From Streptomyces griseocarneus (lineage in GTDB: Bacteria > Actinomycetota > Actinomycetes > Streptomycetales > Streptomycetaceae): a stretch of DNA of 64,000 nt. The notes beneath the pieces are model-generated. The model was given only the letters and a program-made list of their open reading frames with translations, was not told where the DNA came from and ran no database searches. The stretch spans positions 43,343 to 107,342 of the forward strand of contig NZ_BNBL01000019.1 in NCBI RefSeq assembly GCF_014655595.1, in the 5' to 3' direction. Shown in pieces: positions 33,873-42,172 of the stretch (positions within the stretch are counted from its first letter, which is position 1; each line of letters starts with the position of its first letter). The position numbers and the translations under genes are program-made.

Positions 33873-34355
33873 ATGAGCAGGCACACCCCGCGGAAACGAC
33901 CCACGCTCGCGAAGCTGGCCCTGACCACCGCGACGGCGGCGGTCTCCCTCACCCTCACCGCCCCCACCGCCGCGGCGCCCAAGCCGGCCTCGACCCTCCA
34001 GTCGGCCTCGATCCGCTTCCACACCGAGAACGAGGACAAGGACGGCGACACCCGCGTGACCATCACCGTGCGGGACCGCAATCGCACCGTCGTCGCCGAA
34101 CAGTCCGGTGATCTCGGGCAGTGGGACGAGGGCGAGGACTCGCCGGAGATCGGGCTGGTCGTACACCAGGCCAGTCCCCTGCCCGACCTGAGCGGCGGCA
34201 CCGTCCACATCCGCATCGACCCCGTCGGGCACGACACCTGGGCGTTCACCTTCCGCGCCACGATGCGCTATTCGGGCGGCGAGAGCGTGATCGTCAACCG
34301 GGACCAGCGCATCACGCTCAGCGAGGAGAACCGCGACGCGGACACCCAGATCTAG
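33873..34355 (+). CDS. Secreted beta-rich protein, unknown function
   Basis: A 160-residue exported protein with a basic N terminus and hydrophobic core (LALTTATAAVSLTLTAPTAAA), then a beta-rich mature domain that includes IRFHTENEDKDGDTRVTITV, GDLGQWDEGEDSPE, VHIRIDPVGHDTWAFTF and an acidic end. The DxDxD-like ENEDKDGD and acidic loops suggest calcium binding, like PLAT or C2-type beta sandwiches. The gene stands alone with GAAGG before the ATG. No assignment to a named family is possible from sequence. Confidence 0.75.
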   Translation: MSRHTPRKRPTLAKLALTTATAAVSLTLTAPTAAAPKPASTLQSASIRFHTENEDKDGDTRVTITVRDRNRTVVAEQSGDLGQWDEGEDSPEIGLVVHQASPLPDLSGGTVHIRIDPVGHDTWAFTFRATMRYSGGESVIVNRDQRITLSEENRDADTQI

Positions 34356-34383
34356 CGGACCCTCCGGTCTAGCGGTCTCCGAT

Positions 34384-34836
34384 CTAGCGGCCGACCGCCC
34401 GGTACCCGTCCGGCGCGGGGACGAGCCCGTCGGCCACCAGGCCGGCGAACACCGCCTCGCCCAGCGCCTGCACCGCGGACTGCGGGCGGACCATCACGGT
34501 GAACTCCTTGATGCGGCCCGCCTCGTCGAACTGGAGCATGTCGATGCCGTGGATCTGCTTGCCGCCCACTCCGGCCCGGAACAGAAGGATCTCCGAGGGG
34601 GCGTCGTCGCCGTCCGTACTGGTCTCGGCCGTGCCCTCGAAGCCTCCGACGTAGCGGAAGTCCTCGAAGGTGCGCAGCAGGACGTTGAGGAGCCCCAGCA
34701 CCATGGGCCTGCCCTCGAAGGGGGTGAACTTCACCGGGCTGTAGAAGCGGATGTCCTCGGTGAACAGGTCGTCCAGCGCGGCGAGATCGCGCGCCTCGAC
34801 GGCGGCGCGGAAGCGTGCGGCGGTCTCCATGGCCAT
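34384..34836 (-). CDS. SnoaL-like (NTF2 fold) protein beside a PadR regulator
   Basis: A 150-residue NTF2-like protein with FRAAVEARDLAALDDLFTED, FEGRPMVLGLLNVLL and a beta sheet ending IDMLQFDEAGRIKEFTVMVRP. Such folds serve as small enzymes or binding proteins. The ATG at 34836 has GGAGG nine bases upstream; a TTG nine bases earlier lies too close to it. It diverges from a PadR gene, and the 92-base gap between the two carries a perfect palindrome, so it is the likely PadR target. Confidence 0.85.
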   Translation of the reverse strand: MAMETAARFRAAVEARDLAALDDLFTEDIRFYSPVKFTPFEGRPMVLGLLNVLLRTFEDFRYVGGFEGTAETSTDGDDAPSEILLFRAGVGGKQIHGIDMLQFDEAGRIKEFTVMVRPQSAVQALGEAVFAGLVADGLVPAPDGYRAVGR

Positions 34837-34867
34837 GGGGTCCAACCTCCATACTCATGAATGTGAC

Positions 34868-34885
34868 TACTCAGATTTCTGAGTA
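34868..34885. promoter_or_regulatory. Perfect palindrome, candidate PadR operator
   Basis: TACTCAGA-TT-TCTGAGTA is an exact 8+2+8 palindrome between the divergent SnoaL-like and PadR genes; an extra half-site ATACTCA lies at 34851-34857. The palindrome ends 43 bases before the PadR ATG, and the half-site begins 15 bases before the SnoaL-like ATG. This is consistent with repression of both by the PadR protein. Confidence 0.7.
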
Positions 34886-34928
34886 TGCTGCCCGGCGGAC
34901 GGGCAAAAGGGAAGGGGTGGTGGTCTCG

Positions 34929-35522
34929 ATGGCCTTGCGGCACGCGGTGCTGGCGGCGCTGCTGGACGGCGAGTACAGCGGATACCAGCTGGCCAAGGCG
35001 TTCGACGTCGGCGTCGCCAACTTCTGGCACGCGCTCCCCCAGCAGCTGTACGCCGAGCTGACCAGGCTGGAGAAGGAAGGGCTGGTCACGGGCCGGGAGG
35101 TGGTCCAGGAGACCCGGCCCAACAAGCGGCTGTTCCGGGTCACCGACGCCGGGCTCGCCGAGCTGGAGCGGTTCGCGGCGGCCGCGTCGAAGCCCTCGTT
35201 CATCCGCGACGACCTGCTCGTCAAGGTCCAGGCCGCCGATCGCATCGGCACCGGGCCGGTGATCGAGCAGCTCGAGGAGCGCGCGGCCGCGGCCGGTGCC
35301 AAGGTCGAGCTCTTCGGCGAACTCCTGCGGCGCATGCGCGGCGACGCGGACGAGGAGGAGTTCCTGCGTAGCAGCGACCGGATCGGCCCGTACCTGACCT
35401 GTCTGCGCGGCCTGGACTTCGAACGGGGCCACCGCGACTGGTGCCTGCGCATCGCGAGCGTCCTGCGGGAACGCCAGGCGGCTCAGGCGGCTACGGCCGG
35501 CGGGACGCCCGCGGCTCCCTGA
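34929..35522 (+). CDS. PadR family transcriptional regulator, copy 1
   Basis: The 197-residue protein has the PadR winged helix (MALRHAVLAALLDGEYSGYQ, then ALPQQLYAELTRLEKEGLV) and a C-terminal dimerisation domain with the LRLRLE-like GELLRRMRGDADEEEF and a long helix to GLDFERGHRDW. PadR proteins repress promoters in response to small phenolic or cationic compounds. The gene faces the SnoaL-like gene across a palindromic site. The start at 34929 fits the family; a GTG 12 bases upstream is possible. Confidence 0.9.
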   Translation: MALRHAVLAALLDGEYSGYQLAKAFDVGVANFWHALPQQLYAELTRLEKEGLVTGREVVQETRPNKRLFRVTDAGLAELERFAAAASKPSFIRDDLLVKVQAADRIGTGPVIEQLEERAAAAGAKVELFGELLRRMRGDADEEEFLRSSDRIGPYLTCLRGLDFERGHRDWCLRIASVLRERQAAQAATAGGTPAAP

Positions 35523-35556
35523 GCAAGCCCGCACCAACCGCCGGATTCAGCCGCCC

Positions 35557-36150
35557 TCAGTCGGCCGAGGGACCGCCGGCCTTCCACGGGTCGCCCTCGC
35601 CCGCCATCACGTACGCCCCGCCCTCGAGGCGTCCGATCAGTCCCCGCGTCCACTCCGCCCCGCTGTCGGCCATCTGGACCCACATCCCCATGACCTCGCT
35701 GATGTGGCCCCAGTCCTCGCCCTCGGCCGGGGTCCAGCGCGCGCGGATGTCCTCGCGCCACTCCTCGAGCGCGGCGAGCCGTCGCCTGAGGAGGGCGACG
35801 GCCTCGGCGCGCGGCAGGTCGACGATGAAGCCCACGCCCGCCGTGAGGACGTCGGCCTTCTGGTCCACGGACGTGAGCGCCTCGCGCAGCAGGCGGAGGT
35901 ACTCGCGCTCGCCCGCCTCCGTCAGCTCGTACTCCGTACGCGGCGGGCCGCCGGCCTCGCTGGGGGCGACGTCGTGGGCGAAGAGGAGGTCCTGCCGGGC
36001 CATGGCCTTCAGCGCGTGGTAGATCGACCCGGGTTTGGCGTTGGACCACTCGTGGGCGCCCCAGAACTCCAGGTCGCCGCGGACCTGGTAGCCGTGGGCG
36101 CGTCCGCGCTGACGGACGGCGCCCAGCACGAGCAGCCGGATGGCTGACAT
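35557..36150 (-). CDS. PadR family transcriptional regulator, copy 2
   Basis: The second PadR protein is also 197 residues but of a different subgroup: MSAIRLLVLGAVRQRGRAHG, then FWGAHEWSNAKPGSIYHALKA and YELTEAGEREYLRLLREAL, and a long C-terminal dimerisation region. It converges on the first PadR gene, and its own target is not obvious; the DinB gene (36295-36834) is upstream on the same strand, 144 bases away. No operator was seen in the gap 36151-36294. Confidence 0.9.
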   Translation of the reverse strand: MSAIRLLVLGAVRQRGRAHGYQVRGDLEFWGAHEWSNAKPGSIYHALKAMARQDLLFAHDVAPSEAGGPPRTEYELTEAGEREYLRLLREALTSVDQKADVLTAGVGFIVDLPRAEAVALLRRRLAALEEWREDIRARWTPAEGEDWGHISEVMGMWVQMADSGAEWTRGLIGRLEGGAYVMAGEGDPWKAGGPSAD

Positions 36151-36294
36151 CTTTCGCCTCAGTCTCTCTGTGCCGCATGCAGCGTGCCGCGTGCCGCGAA
36201 ACGGCGTAGGCGCCCTGGCCTACAGGGGTGCCTGTGCGGCTACGTGCCGTTACGGCCCAGCGTAGACGTGGCGCGTCCGGGGGCTGCGCCCCGG

Positions 36295-36834
36295 TCAGCC
36301 CGCCTGCTGCTCCGCCAGCAGCTCGAACGCCGTCTTGCCGTCCAGCGACTCGCGGACGATGTCCGCGTGGCCCGCGTGACGGGCGATCTCCTCGATGAGG
36401 TGGAGCAGCAGCCAGCGTACGGAGACGCTGGAGGCCTGCGGGAACCACGGGGCATCGGGCAGGGGGAAGGTGTCCTCGAGGTTCACCGAGAGGACGAAGC
36501 GCTCGGTGTCCGCAGCGACCTCGTCCCAGCGGGCCAGGAGCGCGGCCACGGTCTCGTCCTCCGTCGGCCGCCAGCCGGCCTGCCACTGCGCCATGGACTC
36601 CTCGAAGTTCTCGGGCGCCAGGCCGCGCGCCCGGTCGACCCAGCTGCGCTCGCCGTCGACCGCGTGCTTGAGGAGCGCCCGCAGGGACAGCTCGCTCGCG
36701 CTCGGCGTGGCGTCGGCCTGTTCGTCGGTCAGCCCGAGGACGGACCGGCGGATGCCCCCGCGCTGGGCGTCGAGGAAGTCCAGCAGCGTGCCGCGCTCGT
36801 CGGCGACGTTCTTCTCGACCACATGAGTAGGCAT
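36295..36834 (-). CDS. DinB family (DUF664) protein
   Basis: A 179-residue four-helix-bundle DinB-like protein. The conserved histidines sit in ALLKHAVDGERSW and RWLLLHLIEEIARHAGHADIV, where three histidines make the metal site typical of DinB, mycothiol maleylpyruvate isomerase and bacillithiol transferases. In actinobacteria such enzymes transfer mycothiol to electrophiles. The ATG at 36834 has GGAG three to five bases upstream. It could act with the aldehyde dehydrogenase gene that lies on the same strand further upstream. Confidence 0.87.
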   Translation of the reverse strand: MPTHVVEKNVADERGTLLDFLDAQRGGIRRSVLGLTDEQADATPSASELSLRALLKHAVDGERSWVDRARGLAPENFEESMAQWQAGWRPTEDETVAALLARWDEVAADTERFVLSVNLEDTFPLPDAPWFPQASSVSVRWLLLHLIEEIARHAGHADIVRESLDGKTAFELLAEQQAG

Positions 36835-36950
36835 GAGCTCCACCGTCTTTCTCGTCTGTCCGTGCACGAGCGTCTTTCGCTTGCGACGAGTTCACAGTAG
36901 GAGCCAATGAGGTCAGAACCTGACCTATATAGATCACTCAGAGGAGGGAT

Positions 36951-38426
36951 TCAGAAGGGGAATCTGCTCCTCCCATGCTGTATCGAGATCCACTTCGTGG
37001 TCGTGAACGCCTCCACCATCGAGTCGCCGTTCAGCCGCCCCACGCCCGAGTGCTTCTCGCCCCCGAACGGCACGATCGCCTCGTCGTGCACCGTGGCGTC
37101 GTTGACGTGCACCATTCCCGACTCGATGCGCTTGGCCACCCGTACGCCGCGCTCCACGTCACCCGTGTGGACGGCGCCGCTCAGGCCGTACGGCGTCGCG
37201 TTCGCGAGCCGGACCGCCTCCTCCTCGCCGTCGAAGGGGATGATCAGCGCGACCGGGCCGAAGATCTCCTGGCCCAGGATGGGCGCGTCCTGCGCCAGCC
37301 CCGTCAGCACCGACGGGCCGACCAGCGTGCCCTCCGTCCGGCCGCGCAGGAGGGCGGTGGCGCCGTCCGCGAGGGTCTGGTCCACCAGGGTGGTGATCGC
37401 CTCCGCCTGGCCGGCGTTGATGAGCGGGCCGATGTGCGTGGCCGGGTCGCCCGGGTCGCCGACCTTCAGGGTGCGCACCTTGGCGACGAACTTCTCCGTG
37501 AACTCCCGCTCCACCGACCGGTCGACCAGCACCCGGTTGGCGGCCATGCAGACCTGCCCCTGGTGGATGAACCTGCTGAAGACGGCGGCGTCCACGGCGT
37601 AGTCGACGTCGGCGTCGTCGAGGACGATCAGCGCGCTGTTGCCGCCGAGCTCGAGGATCGTCCGCTTGAAGTGCGAGGCGGCCACCGTGGCGACGTGGCG
37701 GCCGACCTTGTCGGAGCCGGTGAAGGAGATGACCTTGGGGACGGGGTGCTCTATCAGCGCGTCGCCTATCTCCGCTATGTCGGTGACGACGACGTTCAGC
37801 ACGCCCGCCGGAAGTCCGGCGTCCGCGAAGAGCCGGGCCACCAGGCCGCCGCCGCACACCGGGGTGTTCTGGTGCGGCTTGAGGACCACGGCGTTGCCCA
37901 GGGCGAGCGCGGGCGCGACGGACTTGATCGATAACAGGAAGGGGAAGTTGAACGGGCTGATGACCCCGACGACCCCGACCGGCACCCGGTAGAGGCGGTT
38001 CTCCTTGGTGTCGTCCGGGGACGGCAGGATGCGCCCCTCCGCGCGCAGCGCGAGGTGGATGGCCTCCCGCAGGAACTCCCGGGCCAGGTGCAGCTCGAAC
38101 GCCGCCTTGACCGCCGTGCCGCCGCACTCCGCCGTGATGGCCGCGGTCAGCTCGGCCTCGTGGTCGTCGATGACGCGCAGCGCCCGTTCGAAGACGAGCC
38201 GGCGGGTGTACGGGTTGATGGCCGCCCAGCCCGGCTGGGCGCGCTCGGCGGCCCGGTAGGCCTGGTCGATCTCGGTGACGGTGGCCACGGTGATCGAGGC
38301 GAGCTTCTCCCCGTCGTAGGGGTTGAAGTCGACGATGTCCCAGGAGCCGCTGCCGGCTCGCCATTCGCCGTCGATGTACTGGTAGGCGAGGTCGGTGAAA
38401 ATCGAATCGTAAGTGCCGTCGGACAT
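36951..38426 (-). CDS. Aldehyde dehydrogenase family protein
   Basis: The 491-residue NAD(P)-dependent enzyme carries the ALDH signature: SPFNFPFLLSIKSVAPALA, the FTGSDKVGR nucleotide loop, the general base in LELGGNSALIV and the catalytic cysteine in HQGQVCMA. The tail GEKHSGVGRLNGD and ISIQHG fits the benzaldehyde/vanillin dehydrogenase-like (XylC) branch. It oxidises an aldehyde to the acid. Transcribed alone; the 116-base gap to DinB contains no strong terminator. Confidence 0.93.
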   Translation of the reverse strand: MSDGTYDSIFTDLAYQYIDGEWRAGSGSWDIVDFNPYDGEKLASITVATVTEIDQAYRAAERAQPGWAAINPYTRRLVFERALRVIDDHEAELTAAITAECGGTAVKAAFELHLAREFLREAIHLALRAEGRILPSPDDTKENRLYRVPVGVVGVISPFNFPFLLSIKSVAPALALGNAVVLKPHQNTPVCGGGLVARLFADAGLPAGVLNVVVTDIAEIGDALIEHPVPKVISFTGSDKVGRHVATVAASHFKRTILELGGNSALIVLDDADVDYAVDAAVFSRFIHQGQVCMAANRVLVDRSVEREFTEKFVAKVRTLKVGDPGDPATHIGPLINAGQAEAITTLVDQTLADGATALLRGRTEGTLVGPSVLTGLAQDAPILGQEIFGPVALIIPFDGEEEAVRLANATPYGLSGAVHTGDVERGVRVAKRIESGMVHVNDATVHDEAIVPFGGEKHSGVGRLNGDSMVEAFTTTKWISIQHGRSRFPF

Positions 38427-38511
38427 GCGCCATCCTGTCTGCGAATAGCGGGGCGTTCGTGACGCCCGTAACGATTGCGTACTCCCGATGTGACGTCATC
38501 GTACTGATGAG

Positions 38512-39378
38512 TCAGCGGAGTTGAAGTAGGCGTCCGATCAGCTCGCGGCTGTCCTCCGGCGAGAGGCTGTCGGCGTGCAGCCGGTCCATGACCCGCTCGT
38601 ACTGGGCCACGTCCTCGCGCTTGTCCAGGTAGAGCGCGCTGGTCAGCTGCTCGAGGTACACGACGTCGGAGAGGTCCGACTCGGGGAAGCGCAGCATCGT
38701 GAACGCACCGCTCTCGCCCGCGTGGCCGCCGTGGGCGAAGGGCATCACCTGCAGCGTCACGTTCGGCTGCTCGGAGATGTCGATGAGATGCTGGAGCTGG
38801 TTGCGCATGACCGTTTCGCCACCGTACGGACGGTGCAGCGCGGCCTCGTCCAGAACGGCGTGAAAGCGCGGCGCCCGCTCGGAGAAGAGCAGCTTCTGGC
38901 GCTCCATGCGCAGCGAGACGCGCCGCTCGACCTCGGCGGCGTCGGCCCGGGGCTGGCCGCGCACGACGACGGCGTGGGCGTAGCCCTCGGTCTGCAGCAG
39001 GCCGTGCACGAACTGGACCTCGTAGATCGAGATGTGCGAGGCGGCACCCTCCAGGCCCACGTAGGTCTGGAACCAGCTGGGCAGGACGTCGCCGTAGCTG
39101 TGCCACCAGCCGGCGACGTTGGCCTCCCGGGCCAGCCCCAGCAGCGGCTCGCGCTCGGCGCCGTCGGTGACTCCGTAGAGCGTGAGCAGGTCCTCGACGT
39201 CCCGTGCCTTGAAGCTCACCCGGCCCAACTCCATACGGCTGATCTTCGACTCCGACGCACGGATCGAGTACCCGGCTGCCTCGCGCGTGATGCCCCGTGA
39301 CTCCCGCAGCCGCCTGAGCTGGGAGCCCAGGAGTATGCGCCGCACCACGGAACCGCTCGACTCGCTCGTGGCCATCAT
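38512..39378 (-). CDS. WhiJ-like HTH regulator (XRE HTH plus DUF5753), second module
   Basis: The 288-residue protein repeats the architecture of the regulator at 27792-28607: an XRE helix-turn-helix (LRRLRESRGITREAAGYSI then ESKISRMELGRVSFK) and DUF5753 (FVHGLLQTEGYAHAVV, RMERQKLLFSE, RNQLQHLIDISEQPN). It may start at either of two adjacent ATG codons (39378 or 39375). It faces an ATPase gene and shares the neighbourhood with a DUF397 gene, the set seen in the AbaA/WhiJ loci that influence development and antibiotic production. Confidence 0.9.
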   Translation of the reverse strand: MMATSESSGSVVRRILLGSQLRRLRESRGITREAAGYSIRASESKISRMELGRVSFKARDVEDLLTLYGVTDGAEREPLLGLAREANVAGWWHSYGDVLPSWFQTYVGLEGAASHISIYEVQFVHGLLQTEGYAHAVVVRGQPRADAAEVERRVSLRMERQKLLFSERAPRFHAVLDEAALHRPYGGETVMRNQLQHLIDISEQPNVTLQVMPFAHGGHAGESGAFTMLRFPESDLSDVVYLEQLTSALYLDKREDVAQYERVMDRLHADSLSPEDSRELIGRLLQLR

Positions 39379-39698
39379 GGCGACCTTCCTCTTCCGGTCC
39401 TGTGCCAGGTTTTGTGTGGTCTCGTCGTTTCCGCACCCCTCTGAGGGCGACCCCCGCTACCCCCGGCGCCGAAGTCTGCCACCTCCGGGCTTCGTTGAGT
39501 GCATGTCCGGTTACGCAGACAAGCCAACGACGGGAGCGCTACCGAAGGAAGCGTAGGGAGAATTGCGCCGCAAACCCCCTGTGCGCCCCCAAATCCCTCT
39601 CGTGCACGTGCATCTGCCCTTGCATCCGCCCCGCGCATTGGCAACCATGGAGCTCGCACACGTGCACGTCACGTCCTCGATTGCCAGGAGTGCCTCGG
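39379..39698. promoter_or_regulatory. Divergent control region of the second WhiJ-like module
   Basis: This 320-base gap between the regulator and ATPase starts has no gene. It carries the exact palindrome TGCACGTGCA at 39603-39612 and the related CGTGCACG at 39661-39668. The same ten bases occur again at 40620-40629 upstream of the DUF397 gene, so a shared regulator is likely. Confidence 0.5.
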
Positions 39699-40193
39699 AT
39701 GGGTACCGAAGGATCGACTGTGCTCTCCCCTTTATGGAGAGGGCTGCCCCCGATCGACTCATCCGCTGTCTCCACCTCGGCCTCATGCGGTCTGCCACCC
39801 CGCTTCGAAGCGGTCGGCACCGCCCGGAAGTTCACCAGATCCACGCTGGGCCAATGGAATCTCAACGGGCTCTTCGACGAGGTCGCCCTCGTCGTCTCGG
39901 AGCTCGTGACCAATTCCATGCGCTATGCCATACCGTCCGACCACAGGAGTGTCGGCACGGAGTACGAGCCGCCCGTACGTCTCCACCTGCTGCGCTGGAC
40001 GTCGCGGCTGGTGTGCGCCGTACGCGATCCGAGCGAGGCGAGCCCGGTCGCGGGCCAGGCCGGCGCCGGGGACGAATGCGGGCGAGGGCTGTTCCTCGTG
40101 GAGCAGTTCACAGACGCGTGGGGATGGCATCCCCTCGCGGGGGCGTTGCACGGCAAGGTCGTCTGGGCGCTGTTCCGCCTGCCGCGCGACTGA
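39699..40193 (+). CDS. RsbW-like HATPase ATP-binding protein, second module
   Basis: A 164-residue HATPase-fold protein with N-box SELVTNSMRYA, a degenerate G1 box CAVRDPSEAS, and G2 box ECGRGLFLVEQFTDAWGWH, ending GKVVWALFRL. It resembles the ATPase at 27239-27664 in role but is only distantly similar; the G1 box has lost the usual DxGxG, so ATP binding may be weak. The start at 39699 follows AGGAG by nine bases. It is convergent with the DUF397 gene. Confidence 0.87.
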   Translation: MGTEGSTVLSPLWRGLPPIDSSAVSTSASCGLPPRFEAVGTARKFTRSTLGQWNLNGLFDEVALVVSELVTNSMRYAIPSDHRSVGTEYEPPVRLHLLRWTSRLVCAVRDPSEASPVAGQAGAGDECGRGLFLVEQFTDAWGWHPLAGALHGKVVWALFRLPRD

Positions 40194-40271
40194 CGGCGCC
40201 GTTCGCGGCCTCGGCCGCCGCCCCGGCCCCCAAGCGCTCGTCACGACTGCTCCCGTTCGCGATTCGGGGGG

Positions 40272-40529
40272 CTAATCGCGAATGAGGTAGTCGAATTCCC
40301 CGTCCTTGATCCCGAGGAGCATCGCCTCGATCTCGGCCGGGGTGTACACGAGCGCCGGGCCATCCGGGTGGCGGGAGTTGCGTACAGCGACCCCGCCACC
40401 CGGCAGCTTGGCGAACTCGACGCAGGAACCCTGGGAGTTGGAGTGGCGGCTCTTTCGCCAGACGACATCTTCGATGTCCGAGGCGGCCATGCCGTTGTGC
40501 GCCTGGGGCACTGGACTCTCCCGGATCAT
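40272..40529 (-). CDS. DUF397 small partner protein, second module
   Basis: An 85-residue DUF397 protein: VVWRKSRHSNSQGSCVEFA, VAVRNSRHPDGPALVYT and EIEAMLLGIKDGEFDYLI. This is the fuller form of the domain, with the DG(P)AL motif absent from the shorter pair at 28.6-29.0 kb. The ATG at 40529 is used; an internal ATG (MAASDIEDV) would drop 13 residues. Its promoter region carries a repeated GCCGATGCA and the TGCACGTGCA box. Confidence 0.87.
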   Translation of the reverse strand: MIRESPVPQAHNGMAASDIEDVVWRKSRHSNSQGSCVEFAKLPGGGVAVRNSRHPDGPALVYTPAEIEAMLLGIKDGEFDYLIRD

Positions 40530-40602
40530 TTGCAGGGGGCACCCTCACCCAGAACAGGGATTCGAGGATGGCAACTGCTCCGGATCATAGCCGCGTTCAT
40601 GT

Positions 40603-40629
40603 GCCGATGCATGAGCCGATGCACGTGCA
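40603..40629. promoter_or_regulatory. Repeat and palindrome upstream of the DUF397 gene
   Basis: GCCGATGCA occurs twice with a 12-base period (40603-40611 and 40615-40623), and the second copy runs into the palindrome TGCACGTGCA at 40620-40629. The palindrome is identical to that at 39603-39612. Confidence 0.5.
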
Positions 40630-40652
40630 CTCAGGGTGTTCCCGCCACTACT

Positions 40653-40952
40653 TCACGACTTCTTCCCGGAAGCTGAACCTCCAGCGGAAGAGCCTCCGGA
40701 ACGAACGGAAGGGCCTCCGGAATAGGGCAGCAGGCCCATCTCCCGGGCATTCTTGATCGCTCGCGTCAACTGCCGCTGCTGCTGTCCGGTGACCCGGGTC
40801 ACCCGGCGACCGCGGATCTTCCCGCGGTCCGAGATGAACTTCCGCAGCAGATCGGTGTCCTTGTAGTCGATGTACGTGATTCCGGCGGCGTCCAGTGGAT
40901 TGGGGCGCGGTTTGAGGTCCCTGCGGTTGCGGAGTTCGGGGCGGCGGGGCAT
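40653..40952 (-). CDS. rpsR: Ribosomal protein bS18, cysteine-free paralogue
   Basis: A 99-residue small-subunit protein with the bS18 core YIDYKDTDLLRKFISDRGKI and RVTGQQQRQLTRAIKNAREM. It contains no cysteine and so is a zinc-independent C- form. A Ser/Gly-rich tail of about 20 residues is added. It is part of the zinc-starvation block read leftwards from the Zur box; its start at 40952 is 32 bases past the COG0523 gene stop. Confidence 0.95.
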   Translation of the reverse strand: MPRRPELRNRRDLKPRPNPLDAAGITYIDYKDTDLLRKFISDRGKIRGRRVTRVTGQQQRQLTRAIKNAREMGLLPYSGGPSVRSGGSSAGGSASGKKS

Positions 40953-40984
40953 GACGTAAGTCCTTAAGGGGGAAGCGGGATCAG

Positions 40985-42172
40985 TCAGGAAACCGGGTCG
41001 AGAAGTTCGTCGAACGCGGGGGACAGGCCGCGCCACTCCGCCGGCCCCGCCCCGTATTCGGCGTCGGTGAGCAGGCAGGACTCCAGCAGCGCGTGCACGC
41101 CCCCGGCGTCCAGGCCGGGCGAGGTGAAGGTCAGGTACTGGCCGCGGTCCCCGTGCTCGGGGTGCCAGTCCATCGCCGCGGCCACCCGCCGCGTCGCGGG
41201 CACCATGTCCCAGGCGGCGTCCGGCAGCGCGGCCAGCCAGGGGCCGGCGTTCTCCACGCACAGCGCGCCGCCCGCGGCGTCCCACGACAGCAGCGTGTCG
41301 GGCCGGTCCGCCAGCCAGAACCGCCCCCGGCTGCGGGCCGCGGCGCAGGCGAGGTCCTCGAGTGCCGCGTAGAGACGGCCGGGGTGGAAGGGGCGGTGGG
41401 CACGCCAGGAGAGCGTGGCGACGCCGTCCTCGTCGGCCTGCTGCGGCAGCAGCGCGCAGGCCGGGTGCTGGCGGGCGGCGGCCGCCTCCACGTCGAATCC
41501 GGCGGTCGCCGCCCGGGAGAGGTCGGCGGAATCGACCGGAATCCGTCGTGCCGCGGGGGCGAGCTGGGCCAGCAGCGCGTGGTCGGCGGCGTCGGCCGGC
41601 TCGGGCCCCTCGGCCAGGGCCAGTACGGACACGTACTCCAGCTGGCGGGCGAAGCAGTCGCCCACCGTCCGCTGGTCGGTGGGCGCGGCCGCGAGGCCGC
41701 TCTCGGCGAGGTCGTCCCCGACGGCGAGGGCATCCAGCACGAGGGCCGGGTCGACGGCCGTGAAGACACCGGTCAGGCGCGCCTCCTCGGTGCCGTGGGC
41801 GGCCACCACCTCGGCCATGGCCCGGGGCTCCACGGAGTCCCACAACTCCACGACGGCCAGGCGGTGCAGTCCGCTCGCGGCCAGGCGTTCCAGCTCGGGC
41901 AGCAGGTCCTCGCGCAGGGCGCAGCACGCGCAGTCGTTGACCAGCGGCGTCTCGCCCTCGTCGAGGATGCCCGAGCGGTCCCGCACGGTGCGGCGGACCG
42001 TTCCGGAGGCGGCGGCGGTCGACAGGTCGTGGTGGAGCGCGACGCTGCCCGGCACGGTGTCCAGCAGGCGCTGGACGGTGGCCTTCCGGGCGTCGCGGTG
42101 CAGGCCGCCGACCAGCACGACGGGCAGGACCCCGGCCGGGAGCGGGTCGGCGGGCAGTGGATCGGCGGGCAT
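40985..42172 (-). CDS. COG0523/CobW-like GTPase-family protein with degenerate P-loop
   Basis: A 395-residue member of the COG0523 metal-chaperone family. It retains the metal-binding CxCC motif (CACC at residues 81-84) followed by ALREDLLPELERL, and the C-terminal CobW_C domain with YLTFTSPG. The Walker A site is lost: where the family has GxxGxGKT it reads GGLHRDARKAT (residues 22-32). It lies between Zur-controlled ribosomal genes, and its start overlaps the rpmE stop by one base, so it is co-expressed during zinc limitation and probably helps distribute zinc, if it works without GTP hydrolysis. Confidence 0.85.
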   Translation of the reverse strand: MPADPLPADPLPAGVLPVVLVGGLHRDARKATVQRLLDTVPGSVALHHDLSTAAASGTVRRTVRDRSGILDEGETPLVNDCACCALREDLLPELERLAASGLHRLAVVELWDSVEPRAMAEVVAAHGTEEARLTGVFTAVDPALVLDALAVGDDLAESGLAAAPTDQRTVGDCFARQLEYVSVLALAEGPEPADAADHALLAQLAPAARRIPVDSADLSRAATAGFDVEAAAARQHPACALLPQQADEDGVATLSWRAHRPFHPGRLYAALEDLACAAARSRGRFWLADRPDTLLSWDAAGGALCVENAGPWLAALPDAAWDMVPATRRVAAAMDWHPEHGDRGQYLTFTSPGLDAGGVHALLESCLLTDAEYGAGPAEWRGLSPAFDELLDPVS

